From Rhizobium rhizoryzae (lineage in GTDB: Bacteria > Pseudomonadota > Alphaproteobacteria > Rhizobiales > Rhizobiaceae): DNA of 64,000 nucleotides. Positions 1-7,907 of this stretch are shown in pieces (position 1 is the stretch's first letter; each line of letters opens with the position of its first letter). The DNA lies in the NCBI RefSeq assembly GCF_011046895.1, contig NZ_CP049250.1, positions 2,764,501-2,828,500 of the forward strand, written 5' to 3'. Position numbers and translations under genes: made by a program. Under the pieces are notes generated by a model, which did not search any database, was not told where the DNA came from, and saw nothing but the letters and a program-made list of their open reading frames with translations.

Positions 1-1
1 T

Positions 2-157
2 GCGGAAGCCTACAAGATCGCGGGACTGGATGCCTGGAATCGTATGGGAGAAGGGCCAAAGGAGGCGCCGGTCGCGACAGCGCAGCCGACAGATACCGCC
101 AATACCGTGAGCCCGCAGGACATGCCCCTGAAGCCCAAGAAAAAAGCCGCCTCGTAA
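2..157 (+). CDS. C-terminal end of an unidentified protein (partial)
   Basis: An open frame enters from the left edge and ends at a TAA at 155-157. Only 51 residues are visible: a short ordered-looking start (AEAYKIAGLDAWN) followed by a Pro/Ala/Thr-rich, then Lys-rich tail ending KPKKKAAS. A low-complexity tail like this gives no family assignment. The frame is supported by the absence of stops and by a GC-rich hairpin (144-167) that begins inside the last codons, as in other genes of this window. I do not recognise the protein. Confidence 0.55.
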   Translation, partial: AEAYKIAGLDAWNRMGEGPKEAPVATAQPTDTANTVSPQDMPLKPKKKAAS

Positions 158-167
158 GGGGCGGCTT
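144..167 (+). terminator. Hairpin over the stop codon of the upstream gene
   Basis: AAGCCGCC (144-151) pairs with GGCGGCTT (160-167) around a loop that contains the TAA stop codon. Only a weak T-rich tail follows, so it may act together with the second hairpin at 182-208. Confidence 0.5.
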
Positions 168-181
168 CAATTCATCCTGCA

Positions 182-208
182 AAAAAGGCGGCCCATGGCC
201 GCCTTTTT
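182..208. terminator. Bidirectional intrinsic terminator
   Basis: GGCGGCC (187-193) and GGCCGCC (197-203) form a 7-bp stem with a 3-nt loop, flanked by five A on the left and five T on the right. It can terminate the left-hand plus-strand gene and the minus-strand rpsD, whose stop is at 217. Confidence 0.85.
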
Positions 209-216
209 CGTAGCTA

Positions 217-834
217 TTAGCGCGAATAGAATTCGACGACGAGGTTCGGTTCCATGATCACTGCGTAAGGAACGTCGGACAGGGTCGGAACGCGAACGTA
301 GGTGGCAACCATCTTGTTGTGATCAACTTCGATGTAGTCCGGAACGTCACGCTCTGCGAGCTGAACGGCTTCGAGAACCGTAACAAGCTGCTTGGACTTC
401 TGGCGAACTTCAATAACGTCGCCGGCCTTGCAACGGTAGGAACCGATGTTGACGCGAACGCCGTTGACGGTCACGTGACCATGGTTGACGAACTGACGAG
501 CAGCCCAGATGGTCGGAACGAACTTTGCGCGATAAACGATCGCGTCGAGGCGCGACTCGAGCAGGCCGATCAGGTTTTCACCGGTATCGCCCTTGCGACG
601 GTTGGCTTCGTCGTAGATCGAACGGAACTGCTTCTCGCGAAGGTCACCGTAGTAACCCTTGAGCTTCTGCTTGGCGCGGAGCTGAACACCGAAGTCGGAC
701 AGCTTGCCCTTGCGGCGCTGACCGTGCTGGCCAGGACCGTATTCGCGACGGTTAACCGGGGACTTCGGACGACCCCAGATGTTTTCGCCCATACGGCGAT
801 CGATTTTGTACTTGGACGACGCGCGCTTGCTCAT
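217..834 (-). CDS. rpsD: 30S ribosomal protein S4
   Basis: This is ribosomal protein S4 (205 aa, the usual length), a primary 16S rRNA-binding protein that nucleates assembly of the 30S body. The N-terminal half carries the RRxGENIWGRxKSP-type basic region. The S4 RNA-binding domain lies around residues 95-155 ([13 protein letters not shown], then [11 protein letters not shown]), and the end is VEFYSR. The start at 834 is the ATG of [10 protein letters not shown], preceded by AAGGAAATACG. An in-frame extension to 912 has no family support. The gene stands alone, not in an alpha operon, with its own promoter at 1010-1038 and a leader hairpin at 860-879 just upstream of the ribosome binding site. 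Confidence 0.97.
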   Translation of the reverse strand: MSKRASSKYKIDRRMGENIWGRPKSPVNRREYGPGQHGQRRKGKLSDFGVQLRAKQKLKGYYGDLREKQFRSIYDEANRRKGDTGENLIGLLESRLDAIVYRAKFVPTIWAARQFVNHGHVTVNGVRVNIGSYRCKAGDVIEVRQKSKQLVTVLEAVQLAERDVPDYIEVDHNKMVATYVRVPTLSDVPYAVIMEPNLVVEFYSR

Positions 835-859
835 CGTATTTCCTTCCAACGTAAACAGA

Positions 860-879
860 CCGGTCTGTCGCCAGACCGG
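860..879 (-). promoter_or_regulatory. rpsD leader hairpin, possible autoregulatory site
   Basis: CCGGTCTG (860-867) and CAGACCGG (872-879) form a perfect 8-bp stem with a 4-nt loop, lying in the rpsD leader about 16 nt before the Shine-Dalgarno sequence. S4 is known to repress its own mRNA in several bacteria. That this hairpin is such a site is inference from position only. Confidence 0.4.
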
Positions 880-1009
880 ACCAGAGGAAACACGCCCTCC
901 TAAGAGCAACATCTTGCGATGGCTCTGACAGGCTTCTCACAGAGCGTCCGGAGACAGCCACGGGACATGTCAATGAAACACCGGGCGTTGCCACCCCGTG
1001 TTGGCCCGG

Positions 1010-1038
1010 TCTTTAGGGGGCTGATGAAGAAATGTCAA
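1010..1038 (-). promoter_or_regulatory. Sigma-70-type promoter for rpsD
   Basis: On the minus strand TTGACA (1038-1033) is followed after exactly 17 nt by TAAAGA (1015-1010). This is a near-consensus housekeeping promoter. Transcription from about 1003 would give a leader of about 170 nt before the rpsD ATG. Confidence 0.7.
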
Positions 1039-1090
1039 CCGCTTCCTCCCCTCAGCAACGCACGCGCGATACACAACTATAAATAAAGCA

Positions 1091-1104
1091 TTCACTAAAG
1101 TGAA
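1091..1104. promoter_or_regulatory. 14-bp palindrome between rpsD and the TerC gene
   Basis: TTCACT-AA-AGTGAA is a perfect dyad in the divergent intergenic region, about 155 bp before the TerC-family start and behind the rpsD promoter. It has the size of an operator half-site pair. No regulator is identified. The rest of 1040-1259 shows no further gene or RNA that I recognise. Confidence 0.3.
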
Positions 1105-1259
1105 ATCGAGGTGATTATTTTTTGATTTTCACTCTTGAAGCTTGGCGAGAGAAAAACCATGTACGTCCACAGCACCGGGCCCCTCTGACGTGTATTGCCG
1201 GATCGACCCGTGATGTCGGTGCTAGAGAGTCAACTTGATCCGGCTTCGGATAACCCGTC

Positions 1260-2249
1260 ATGGATTTTCTCTTCATCGATCTATTGGGCAAGCCGCTCTG
1301 GATGTGGCTTACCTTCGTTGCAGTCGTCCTCGTTCTACTCGCCCTCGACCTGGGTGTTCTCCACAAGGATAGCCGCGAAATCGGCATCAAGGAAAGCTTC
1401 GCGCTTTCTGCTTTTTATATTGCGCTCGGCCTCGCCTTCGGCGGCTGGATCTGGTTCCAGAGCGGCGAGCAGGCAGGCCTTGAATATCTGACCGGATTTG
1501 TGGTCGAAAAAAGCCTGGCCATGGATAATATCTTCGTCATAGCGATGATATTTGGCTACTTCTCCATTCCTCGCGCCTATCAGCACCGAGTTCTTCTCTG
1601 GGGTATTCTCGGCGTTATCGTACTCCGCGGCGTGATGATTGCCGCCGGTGCGGCCATTGTCGAAAACTACAGCTGGGTTCTCTATCTCTTCGCAGCCTTC
1701 CTGATCATCACGGGCATCAAGATGCTTTTGACCGCCGATCAGGAATATGATGTCGCGTCGAACCCGGTCCTGAAGTTCCTGCGCAGGAAGTTGCCGGTGA
1801 CCGACGGACTGCGCAACGAGAAGTTCCTCGTGCGTGAGACCGACCCTGCTACGGGCAAACTCAAGACCTTCATCACGCCGCTGTTCCTTGCGCTTGTGAT
1901 GGTTGAACTGGCAGACGTTATCTTCGCGGTCGACTCGATCCCGGCAATTTTCGCGATCACGACTGACCCGTACATTGTCTACACGTCGAACATCTTCGCG
2001 ATCCTCGGCCTGCGTGCTTTGTACTTCGCACTGTCTGCACTGATCCACCGGTTTGCCTACCTCAAGTATGCTTTGTCGGTCGTCCTGATCTTCATTGGCT
2101 CCAAGATCTTCCTCGCGGATATGCTGGGCCTTGCCAAGATCCCGCCGGTCGTCTCGCTTACAGTCACCATCGGCATCCTGGCCGCCGGTATCCTGGGCTC
2201 CCTGTGGGCAACACGGAACACGAAGCCGGAAATCGAAGCAAAGCACTGA
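1260..2249 (+). CDS. TerC/Alx-family integral membrane protein
   Basis: This is a polytopic inner-membrane protein of the TerC/Alx family (329 aa). Members are linked to manganese efflux, alkaline-induced responses or tellurite resistance. Two signature acidic membrane motifs are present: EKSLAMDN at 83-90 and ELADVIFAVDS at 216-226, each inside a hydrophobic stretch. About nine hydrophobic segments are separated by one polar loop at 158-205. Metal export is a family-level inference, and the substrate cannot be read from the sequence. The gene is divergent from rpsD and followed by an intrinsic terminator at 2273-2299, so it is probably monocistronic. Confidence 0.9.
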   Translation: MDFLFIDLLGKPLWMWLTFVAVVLVLLALDLGVLHKDSREIGIKESFALSAFYIALGLAFGGWIWFQSGEQAGLEYLTGFVVEKSLAMDNIFVIAMIFGYFSIPRAYQHRVLLWGILGVIVLRGVMIAAGAAIVENYSWVLYLFAAFLIITGIKMLLTADQEYDVASNPVLKFLRRKLPVTDGLRNEKFLVRETDPATGKLKTFITPLFLALVMVELADVIFAVDSIPAIFAITTDPYIVYTSNIFAILGLRALYFALSALIHRFAYLKYALSVVLIFIGSKIFLADMLGLAKIPPVVSLTVTIGILAAGILGSLWATRNTKPEIEAKH

Positions 2250-2272
2250 CATCCGGTGCGCTCAAAACTCCG

Positions 2273-2299
2273 AACCGCGCCCTCACCGGCGCGGTTTTT
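2273..2299 (+). terminator. Intrinsic terminator after the TerC gene
   Basis: AACCGCGCC (2273-2281) pairs with GGCGCGGTT (2288-2296), followed by a run of T to 2299. Confidence 0.85.
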
Positions 2300-2376
2300 G
2301 TTTGCAGGTAGCCGATTTTTGAGCACTCATGCGCAAGTGCTTTTTTATCCTGAACATTCGAATCGGATGCCCTGCC

Positions 2377-3621
2377 ATGACTGCCACACACCATACCGTC
2401 CTCGATCGCTTCCTGCGTTACGTCGTGATCGATACCCAATCGGACGCAACGTCCAGTTCGCAACCCTCCACGGAGAAGCAGAAGAATCTGGGACGACTGC
2501 TGGAGCGAGAACTCAGAGAACTGGGCCTAGATGACGCTCACCTTGATGAGCACGGCAATGTCTATGCAACCATCCCTGCGACGAGCAGCAAAGAGGTGCC
2601 CGTTATCTGCTTCTGCTCCCACATGGATACGGCGCCGGATTTTACGGGCACCAACGTCAAGCCCCAGATCGTGCGCAACTATCAGGGTGGAGACATCCGT
2701 TTGGTGGGTGACACTTCTCAGGTCATTCAGGTCAGCGAGCATCCGGAACTCAGGAACCAGATCGGCCATGACATCGTGACGACCGATGGCACCACGCTTC
2801 TCGGCGCTGACGACAAGGCAGGCATTGCCGAGATCATGACGGCCGCACAATATTTGCTTCAGCATCCTGAAATACCGCGCGGAGCCGTCAAGATCCTGTT
2901 TACGACCGACGAGGAAATCGGGCGCGGTGCCGACAAGGTGGATCTCAAGAAGCTTGGGGCGAAGTTTGGTTATACGCTGGACGGCTCGACAGTCGGCGAA
3001 ATCGAGAATGAGACCTTCTCTGCCGACGGTGTGACAATCGAAATCACCGGCGTCGCGATGCATCCCGGCACCGCAAAGAATCGGATGGAAAATGCCATAA
3101 AGATCGCCAGCCGCATCGTTGCCAATCTGCCGCAGGATCAGACACCTGAGACCACCGAAGGACGACAGGGCTTCATTCACCCGGTTGGCATTTCCGGCGC
3201 CATGGAAAGTGCCCGTATCAGTTTCATCATTAGGGATTTCGAAGAATCTGGTCTGATCGAAAAGGAAGACCTTCTTCGCTCCATTGCAGAGGATGTTCTG
3301 AAGTCCTATCCCGGCTCCAGCTTCACATTCACGGTCAAGCAGCAATATCGAAACATGAAGGTCGTTCTCGACCAGTATCCGGATGTGGTTGAAAACCTTG
3401 TCGAGGCGACAAATCGTGTCGGTCTGACGCCGAAGCTTGCCAGCATCCGCGGCGGAACAGACGGATCACGCCTTTCGTTTATGGGCCTGCCCTGCCCTAA
3501 CATTTTCACCGGCGGGCATGCCTATCACTCCCCGCTGGAATGGGTCAGTGTTCAGGACATGGAAACGTCGGTGAAAACCATCGTCGAACTGGTCAAGGTC
3601 TGGGAAGAACACGCAGCTTGA
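2377..3621 (+). CDS. pepT: Peptidase T (tripeptide aminopeptidase)
   Basis: This is a cytoplasmic zinc aminopeptidase of family M20B (414 aa) that removes the N-terminal residue from tripeptides. Visible metal-site motifs are SHMDTAPDF (His82, Asp84), GADDKAGIAE around 145 (bridging Asp), TTDEEIGRGAD (catalytic and ligand Glu), TLDGSTVGE, and a C-terminal His in GGHAYHSPLEWV. The start at 2377 (MTATHHTVLDRF) fits family N-termini. The in-frame ATG at 2329 would add a Cys-rich stretch and has no better ribosome site. It lies between the TerC gene, behind a terminator, and a convergent ATPase gene. Confidence 0.95.
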   Translation: MTATHHTVLDRFLRYVVIDTQSDATSSSQPSTEKQKNLGRLLERELRELGLDDAHLDEHGNVYATIPATSSKEVPVICFCSHMDTAPDFTGTNVKPQIVRNYQGGDIRLVGDTSQVIQVSEHPELRNQIGHDIVTTDGTTLLGADDKAGIAEIMTAAQYLLQHPEIPRGAVKILFTTDEEIGRGADKVDLKKLGAKFGYTLDGSTVGEIENETFSADGVTIEITGVAMHPGTAKNRMENAIKIASRIVANLPQDQTPETTEGRQGFIHPVGISGAMESARISFIIRDFEESGLIEKEDLLRSIAEDVLKSYPGSSFTFTVKQQYRNMKVVLDQYPDVVENLVEATNRVGLTPKLASIRGGTDGSRLSFMGLPCPNIFTGGHAYHSPLEWVSVQDMETSVKTIVELVKVWEEHAA

Positions 3622-3631
3622 CGCCACTTTT

Positions 3632-3656
3632 GAGAGAGACCTCAGGGGTCTCTCTC
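3632..3656. terminator. Shared hairpin between convergent pepT and HerA-like gene
   Basis: GAGAGAGACC (3632-3641) pairs perfectly with GGTCTCTCTC (3647-3656). It lies 10 bp after the pepT stop and overlaps the stop codon (3655-3657) of the opposing gene, so it can serve both. There is no clear T run. Confidence 0.55.
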
Positions 3657-5199
3657 ACTCCGCGGCGAAGCGATCGACCGCGGCAGGTTCATCATCGGTC
3701 GCATCCGCGGCACCGGGCGCGGTCTGAACGTCGAGATCCGGAAAGGCCACGATGCGCTTGCCCGAGAAATCTGCATGAACGACGATCAGATTCTGCTCCT
3801 CAAAATAACCGAGAAGCCGCCGCGCACGCCGCGCCGAATGCGTTCCATAGGCCTTTGCAATACGCATGTCGGATGGACAGGGCTCTCCAATCAGCGCAGC
3901 CTTGGCCATCAGCAGGAAGACCCCTTGAAGATCGTCTGACACACGAGCTGACAACTCAAGTGCCGTCTGCCAGCCAGGTGTTGCCGCTGTCTCTTCATCG
4001 ACACCGGCGCGAGAGATGGCAACCCGTCTGCGAAACTCACTCATCGACATGGGCGTACCGGGCAGGCGGCGCATGCGAGCACGCACCAGAAAGTCCTGGT
4101 AGAGAGCTGAATCGGTGCGATAGGCCGCCTGTGGATCGTCAATGATCTCAGAGAGAACGGCAGCAATCCGCTCCTCACGCTGCTCCGCCGTCAATTCCGG
4201 CTGTGCGGGCTTGGCGGGTTCTGCCGGGGCAGGCATGGCCGCCTGAGGCGAACGGGATAGCTCAGCCAGAATATCCGTCGTTGGGCGCGGTGCAGGCGGC
4301 GTGCGCCGCACGATAGGACGGGTGAACTCTTCCGGATCGGGCGTGAAGATCAGGTCCTCCACATCCTGCGGCGCATCCGGCAAGGGCATCAACTTCGGGG
4401 ACGAGGAGCGCGCCGACGTCTCAACGGAGCCGATGACGATTGGCAGCGGTCTGCGGGAAAGTGCGGGACCGAGGGCGACGAAGTTACCGCGTTTGAGGTC
4501 TCGGAACATTTCAGCTTGACGCCGGTCCATGCCCAGAAGGTCGGCAGCGCGTGCCATATCGATATCGAGGAAGGTACGCCCCATCAGGAAGTTCGAGGCT
4601 TCAGCTGCCACGTTCTTGGCCAGTTTGGCCAAGCGCTGAGTCGCGATAACCCCGGCCAAACCGCGCTTTCGACCGCGACACATCAGGTTCGTCATGGCGC
4701 CGAGTGACATCTTTCTGGCATCTTCCGAAACATCGCCACCGACGGACGGCGCGAACATCTGCGCCTCATCCACCACAACGAGAACCGGATACCAGTATTC
4801 GCGATCAGCATCGAAGAGGCCGTTGAGAAATGCGCCAGCTGCCCGCATCTGCTCTTCAAGATCCAAGCCTTCCAACGTCAGCACGCAGGACACCCGGTGC
4901 TGACGGATACGTGTCGCGATCCCGACAAGCTCAGCTTCGGTCCGTTCGCCATCAACGACGATGTGGCCGTATTTATCGGCGAGAGTGACGAAATCACCTT
5001 CTGGATCGATGATGACCTGCTGGACCCATGGAGCTGACTGTTCCAGGAGACGCCGCAACAAATGCGACTTACCGGAACCGGAATTGCCCTGAACAAGCAA
5101 ACGAGTTGCCAGAAGCTCCTCGATATCGAGCTTGGCCGGCTGTCCGCCGGACAGAGTTCCCATATCGATGCCTACCTGCACGCTACTCACCTCAATCAA
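3655..5199 (-). CDS. HerA-like (DUF87) ATP-binding protein
   Basis: This is an ATPase of the HerA/FtsK-like DUF87 superfamily (514 aa). Walker A is GNSGSGKS at 38-45 and Walker B is VVVDEAQMF at 141-149. A conserved MCRGRKRG-x-ATQR region (sensor/arginine-finger area) lies near 173-187. Residues from about 265 to 345 are Pro/Ser/Ala-rich linker, followed by a C-terminal helical domain. HerA hexamers translocate DNA in repair or conjugation and are usually paired with the nuclease NurA, but no nuclease gene is adjacent here. Domain identity is clear; the cellular role is not. It is transcribed toward pepT. Confidence 0.85.
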   Translation of the reverse strand: MIEVSSVQVGIDMGTLSGGQPAKLDIEELLATRLLVQGNSGSGKSHLLRRLLEQSAPWVQQVIIDPEGDFVTLADKYGHIVVDGERTEAELVGIATRIRQHRVSCVLTLEGLDLEEQMRAAGAFLNGLFDADREYWYPVLVVVDEAQMFAPSVGGDVSEDARKMSLGAMTNLMCRGRKRGLAGVIATQRLAKLAKNVAAEASNFLMGRTFLDIDMARAADLLGMDRRQAEMFRDLKRGNFVALGPALSRRPLPIVIGSVETSARSSSPKLMPLPDAPQDVEDLIFTPDPEEFTRPIVRRTPPAPRPTTDILAELSRSPQAAMPAPAEPAKPAQPELTAEQREERIAAVLSEIIDDPQAAYRTDSALYQDFLVRARMRRLPGTPMSMSEFRRRVAISRAGVDEETAATPGWQTALELSARVSDDLQGVFLLMAKAALIGEPCPSDMRIAKAYGTHSARRARRLLGYFEEQNLIVVHADFSGKRIVAFPDLDVQTAPGAADATDDEPAAVDRFAAE

Positions 5200-5310
5200 C
5201 TGCTGAAGACTGCGCCGGACTCAAGGCACATCGAAATACCCTTACCAGACAATTCGACTCGCATCCCGCTCAAAGCCCGGAGATCAACAGAGAATTCTCT
5301 TTAACAAAAC

Positions 5311-5946
5311 CTAGGTAGCAGCTCGCCGCATGCCAGCCGCCAGAAAACCGGCGCCGATCAACAGAGTTCCGCCAGTCCGGTTGACTGCCCGCTGAACGCG
5401 AGGGCTGCGGATCGTGTTTCTGGCGGTTGAGGCCAGCAGCCCATAAAGTCCGGCATTCAGCGTTGCCAAAACCAGGAACGTGACTTCAAAGATTACCATC
5501 TGCGCCAGAAACGGCTGATTCACGTCGAGAAATTGCGGGAGGAAGGCCACGAAAAAGATGATACTTTTGGGGTTCAGGGCAGTGACCGTATAGGTGTGCA
5601 GAAAGATGCGCATGGGTCTAAGACCTGCTTCTGCCTCGGCATTATCGATTTCGGCTGTCTGCACCGGCGCACGCCAGAGCTTGATTCCCAGAAAGATAAG
5701 GTAAGCGGCACCAACCCATTTCAAGACGGAAAAAAGGCTTGCATAGGTTGTCAGAAGCGCACCAAGGCCCAGCAAAGATGCTGTCATGGCTGTGAAATCG
5801 CCTAGGGCCACGCCTGCAACTGTCGCTCCAGCAACCTTACGGCCATGGGTCAGCGAGTACGAAATCACCAGCAAGATTGTCGGGCCGGGAATGGCCAGAA
5901 CCACCGCAGCGGTTGCGACGAAAGCCAGCCAGTTTTCCAAAGACAT
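5311..5946 (-). CDS. LysE/RhtB-family exporter
   Basis: This is an inner-membrane amino acid or metabolite exporter of the LysE family (211 aa, typical length). The family signature appears near the N-terminus as PGPTILLVISYSLTHG, followed by GVALGDF, and there are about six hydrophobic segments. The start at 5946 (MSLENWLAF) is chosen because GGAGGTGG sits five bases upstream; the open frame extends further to 6006 without a ribosome site. It is divergent from a WYL-type regulator, which suggests but does not prove local regulation. The substrate is unknown. Confidence 0.88.
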   Translation of the reverse strand: MSLENWLAFVATAAVVLAIPGPTILLVISYSLTHGRKVAGATVAGVALGDFTAMTASLLGLGALLTTYASLFSVLKWVGAAYLIFLGIKLWRAPVQTAEIDNAEAEAGLRPMRIFLHTYTVTALNPKSIIFFVAFLPQFLDVNQPFLAQMVIFEVTFLVLATLNAGLYGLLASTARNTIRSPRVQRAVNRTGGTLLIGAGFLAAGMRRAAT

Positions 5947-6108
5947 GACACCACCTCCAACTGCAGGAATCAGGCTGCAGGAGACCAGTATCCATGTCCA
6001 GAGCAATGAGGGATACGACTAAAAATGGGGAGCAGATTTTCGCTTCCTCTACATCGCTCCAACCGGCTATCATGCCAAATATTGTCAGCATACTATTGGA
6101 GTATCGAG

Positions 6109-6801
6109 GTGGCCAGAACTGATCGACTTCTCGATCTTGTCCAAATGCTGAGACGTCATCGCCTGCCCGTCAGCGGTGAAGCGCTCGCACTGGAACTCGA
6201 CGTTTCCCTGCGGACGCTTTATCGAGACATTGCGACATTGCGTGCGCAAGGCGCCGATATCCAGGGTGAACCGGGTATTGGCTATGTGCTGAAGCCAGGG
6301 TTTCTGCTGCCACCTCTCATGTTCTCCGAAGACGAGTTGGAGGCGCTTGTGCTCGGCATGCGCTGGGTAGCGCGGCGCACGGGAGGAAGCCTGAGTACCG
6401 CCGCAGACAATGCCCTTGCTCGCATCTCCGCAGTTTTGCCGAAAGATCTGAAGGATCAGCTGGATAGCACGCTTCTGCTTGTAGGACCCACGGTCGTGAC
6501 GGATGATCGCGCCGAAGATATCACGCTCATTCGAACAGCTATTCGCAGGGAGCGCAAGCTGTTGTTATCCTATCAGGATGCGTCAGGCGAGCCGAGCGAC
6601 CGGAAGATCTGGCCCTTTGCACTTGGCTTTTTCGATCAGGTCCGTGTCATTGCCGCGTGGTGCGAGCTGCGGAATGACTTTCGCCATTTTCGAACCGACC
6701 GGATCATTCGCATTACTGCCATGGAAGAACGCTATCCGAAGCGAAAGAATGCGCTTTTGAGGACATGGCGTGACATGCAAACCATCGGCGAAGCGATCTG
6801 A
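6109..6801 (+). CDS. HTH/WYL-domain transcriptional regulator (YafY type)
   Basis: This is a DeoR-like winged-HTH protein with a C-terminal WYL ligand-sensing domain (230 aa). The HTH covers about residues 3-55 (RLLDLVQMLRRHR, then SLRTLYRDIATL), and the WYL region spans roughly 145-215. The start is taken as the GTG at 6109 (first residues MARTDRLLDL), preceded by GGAG and matching family N-termini; the upstream in-frame ATG at 6025 would add 28 unrelated residues. It is divergent from the LysE gene and 66 bp ahead of the VOC gene. YafY-type regulators often sit next to VOC proteins, so it probably controls one or both neighbours. Confidence 0.85.
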   Translation: MARTDRLLDLVQMLRRHRLPVSGEALALELDVSLRTLYRDIATLRAQGADIQGEPGIGYVLKPGFLLPPLMFSEDELEALVLGMRWVARRTGGSLSTAADNALARISAVLPKDLKDQLDSTLLLVGPTVVTDDRAEDITLIRTAIRRERKLLLSYQDASGEPSDRKIWPFALGFFDQVRVIAAWCELRNDFRHFRTDRIIRITAMEERYPKRKNALLRTWRDMQTIGEAI

Positions 6802-6867
6802 CTACTGACAAAATCTGTCAGTGAGCGCTGGTAGGTCTCCTTCATCAGAAACGAAGGAGATCCCATC

Positions 6868-7245
6868 ATGCGGCCTGCAAGTTTCGTCCTGCTTCACGTT
6901 CGTGATGTCGACGCCAGCAGCAGATTCTACGAAGCGCTGCTCGATCGGCCACCGGTTGAAAAGTCGCCAACCTTTGCCATGTTCGTTTATGCTGGCGGCT
7001 TCAAGATCGGCCTCTGGAAAGCGGCAAATGTCGCTCCTGCCACATCCGGTCAAGCCGGCAGTTCAGAGATCGTTCTGATGTGCGACACAGACCAAGAGGT
7101 CGATGATATTTGTGCCGCATGGCAGGCAAAGGATGTTTCCATTCTTCAACGCCCGGAAGGCATGGATTTCGGCCGGACCTTTACCGCAGAAGACCCGGAT
7201 GGCCATCGTATCCGTGTGTATTGCCGCGCAGACGAACCGGTATGA
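6868..7245 (+). CDS. VOC (glyoxalase/bleomycin-resistance) family protein
   Basis: This is a small vicinal-oxygen-chelate fold protein (125 aa) with two beta-alpha-beta-beta-beta modules: VLLHVRDVDASSRFYEALL at the N-terminus and the closing EDPDGHRIRVY motif near 112-122. Strong ribosome site: GAAGGAGATCCCATC before the ATG. The family includes dioxygenases, glyoxalases and drug-binding proteins, and nothing here identifies the substrate. It follows the WYL regulator gene in the same direction and ends at a hairpin (7253-7277). Confidence 0.85.
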   Translation: MRPASFVLLHVRDVDASSRFYEALLDRPPVEKSPTFAMFVYAGGFKIGLWKAANVAPATSGQAGSSEIVLMCDTDQEVDDICAAWQAKDVSILQRPEGMDFGRTFTAEDPDGHRIRVYCRADEPV

Positions 7246-7252
7246 GTTTTTG

Positions 7253-7277
7253 TCTCGCCCGCATCGAGCGGGCGAGA
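7253..7277. terminator. Hairpin between convergent VOC and DUF1127 genes
   Basis: TCTCGCCCGC (7253-7262) and GCGGGCGAGA (7268-7277) form a perfect 10-bp stem with a 5-nt loop, 7 bp past the VOC stop, followed by a T-rich stretch. Confidence 0.7.
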
Positions 7278-7296
7278 TCTTCCTTGATTGTTGCCA

Positions 7297-7533
7297 TCAA
7301 AAACGGATATCCCACAACGAGAACTTTCTCGGGCGCAGATGATCTTCGTCGACCGAAGCACCGATATCCTTGAGCATGCGATCAGAAAGCTGGGCAAGAT
7401 CATTTGTTTTCTGCCTTTGGGTTACCACAGCTTTCAGCAGGGCCAACAAGACAGCCCACAGCCCGAATTGATAGAACAGTTTGCTTACTGCCAAACCCAC
7501 AGGCTCAGCAACCTCAGAGTGCAATTTGCGCAT
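7297..7533 (-). CDS. DUF1127 small protein
   Basis: This 78-aa protein ends with the DUF1127 motif: LAQLSDRMLKDIGAS followed by a basic RPRKF stretch. A hydrophobic segment at residues 13-36 precedes it. Small DUF1127 proteins are abundant in Rhizobiaceae, and some take part in phosphate or RNA-linked regulation in Agrobacterium. The role of this one is unknown. The ribosome site is weak, so the exact start is uncertain. It lies downstream of a 34-codon ORF on the same strand. Confidence 0.75.
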   Translation of the reverse strand: MRKLHSEVAEPVGLAVSKLFYQFGLWAVLLALLKAVVTQRQKTNDLAQLSDRMLKDIGASVDEDHLRPRKFSLWDIRF

Positions 7534-7678
7534 AGCGTTTTATTCTGGTGTCTCTCAACAGCCAGATCCTACAATGATGAAAGGACGCCGGATCGCATCA
7601 GCCAGCAACGAATACGCGCTGACTCACTGCTTGAGCGTCGGATGTTTGGGTGAAAGCCAAAAGGCAGACTTAAAAGCT

Positions 7679-7783
7679 TTAGTGAATAAAGCCAGCCATA
7701 TAGCCTGGACGTCGCATCGGAATCGTATGCGCGGTCGGGGCTTTTCCACCAGAAAGGCGTACAAGCACGGACATAGTCGTCAT
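7679..7783 (-). CDS. Short ORF (34 aa) with a strong ribosome site
   Basis: The ATG at 7783 is preceded by CAGGAGGCGATA, among the best Shine-Dalgarno sequences in the window. It opens a 34-codon frame beginning MTTMSVLVRLSGGK and ending GYMAGFIH. No family is recognised; the peptide is basic with a hydrophobic end. It lies upstream of the DUF1127 gene in the same direction, so it could be a small protein or a translated leader. The call rests only on the ribosome site and spacing. Confidence 0.4.
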   Translation of the reverse strand: MTTMSVLVRLSGGKAPTAHTIPMRRPGYMAGFIH

Positions 7784-7907
7784 TATCGCCTCCTGTTTGA
7801 GTTGCGGACGCCCAAACACTCTCACAGCCCGGATCGGACGGCAAGAACTACATCTCAAAATTGAATGCGAGATCGCGTCTCTGTTGCGAATGCGCAACGC
7901 TTAAACG

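Noticed and set aside
1140..1259. Possible Mn-sensing yybP-ykoY riboswitch upstream of the TerC gene
   Set aside because: TerC/Alx genes often carry this riboswitch, but I could not find its conserved loop sequences or paired helices in the leader.
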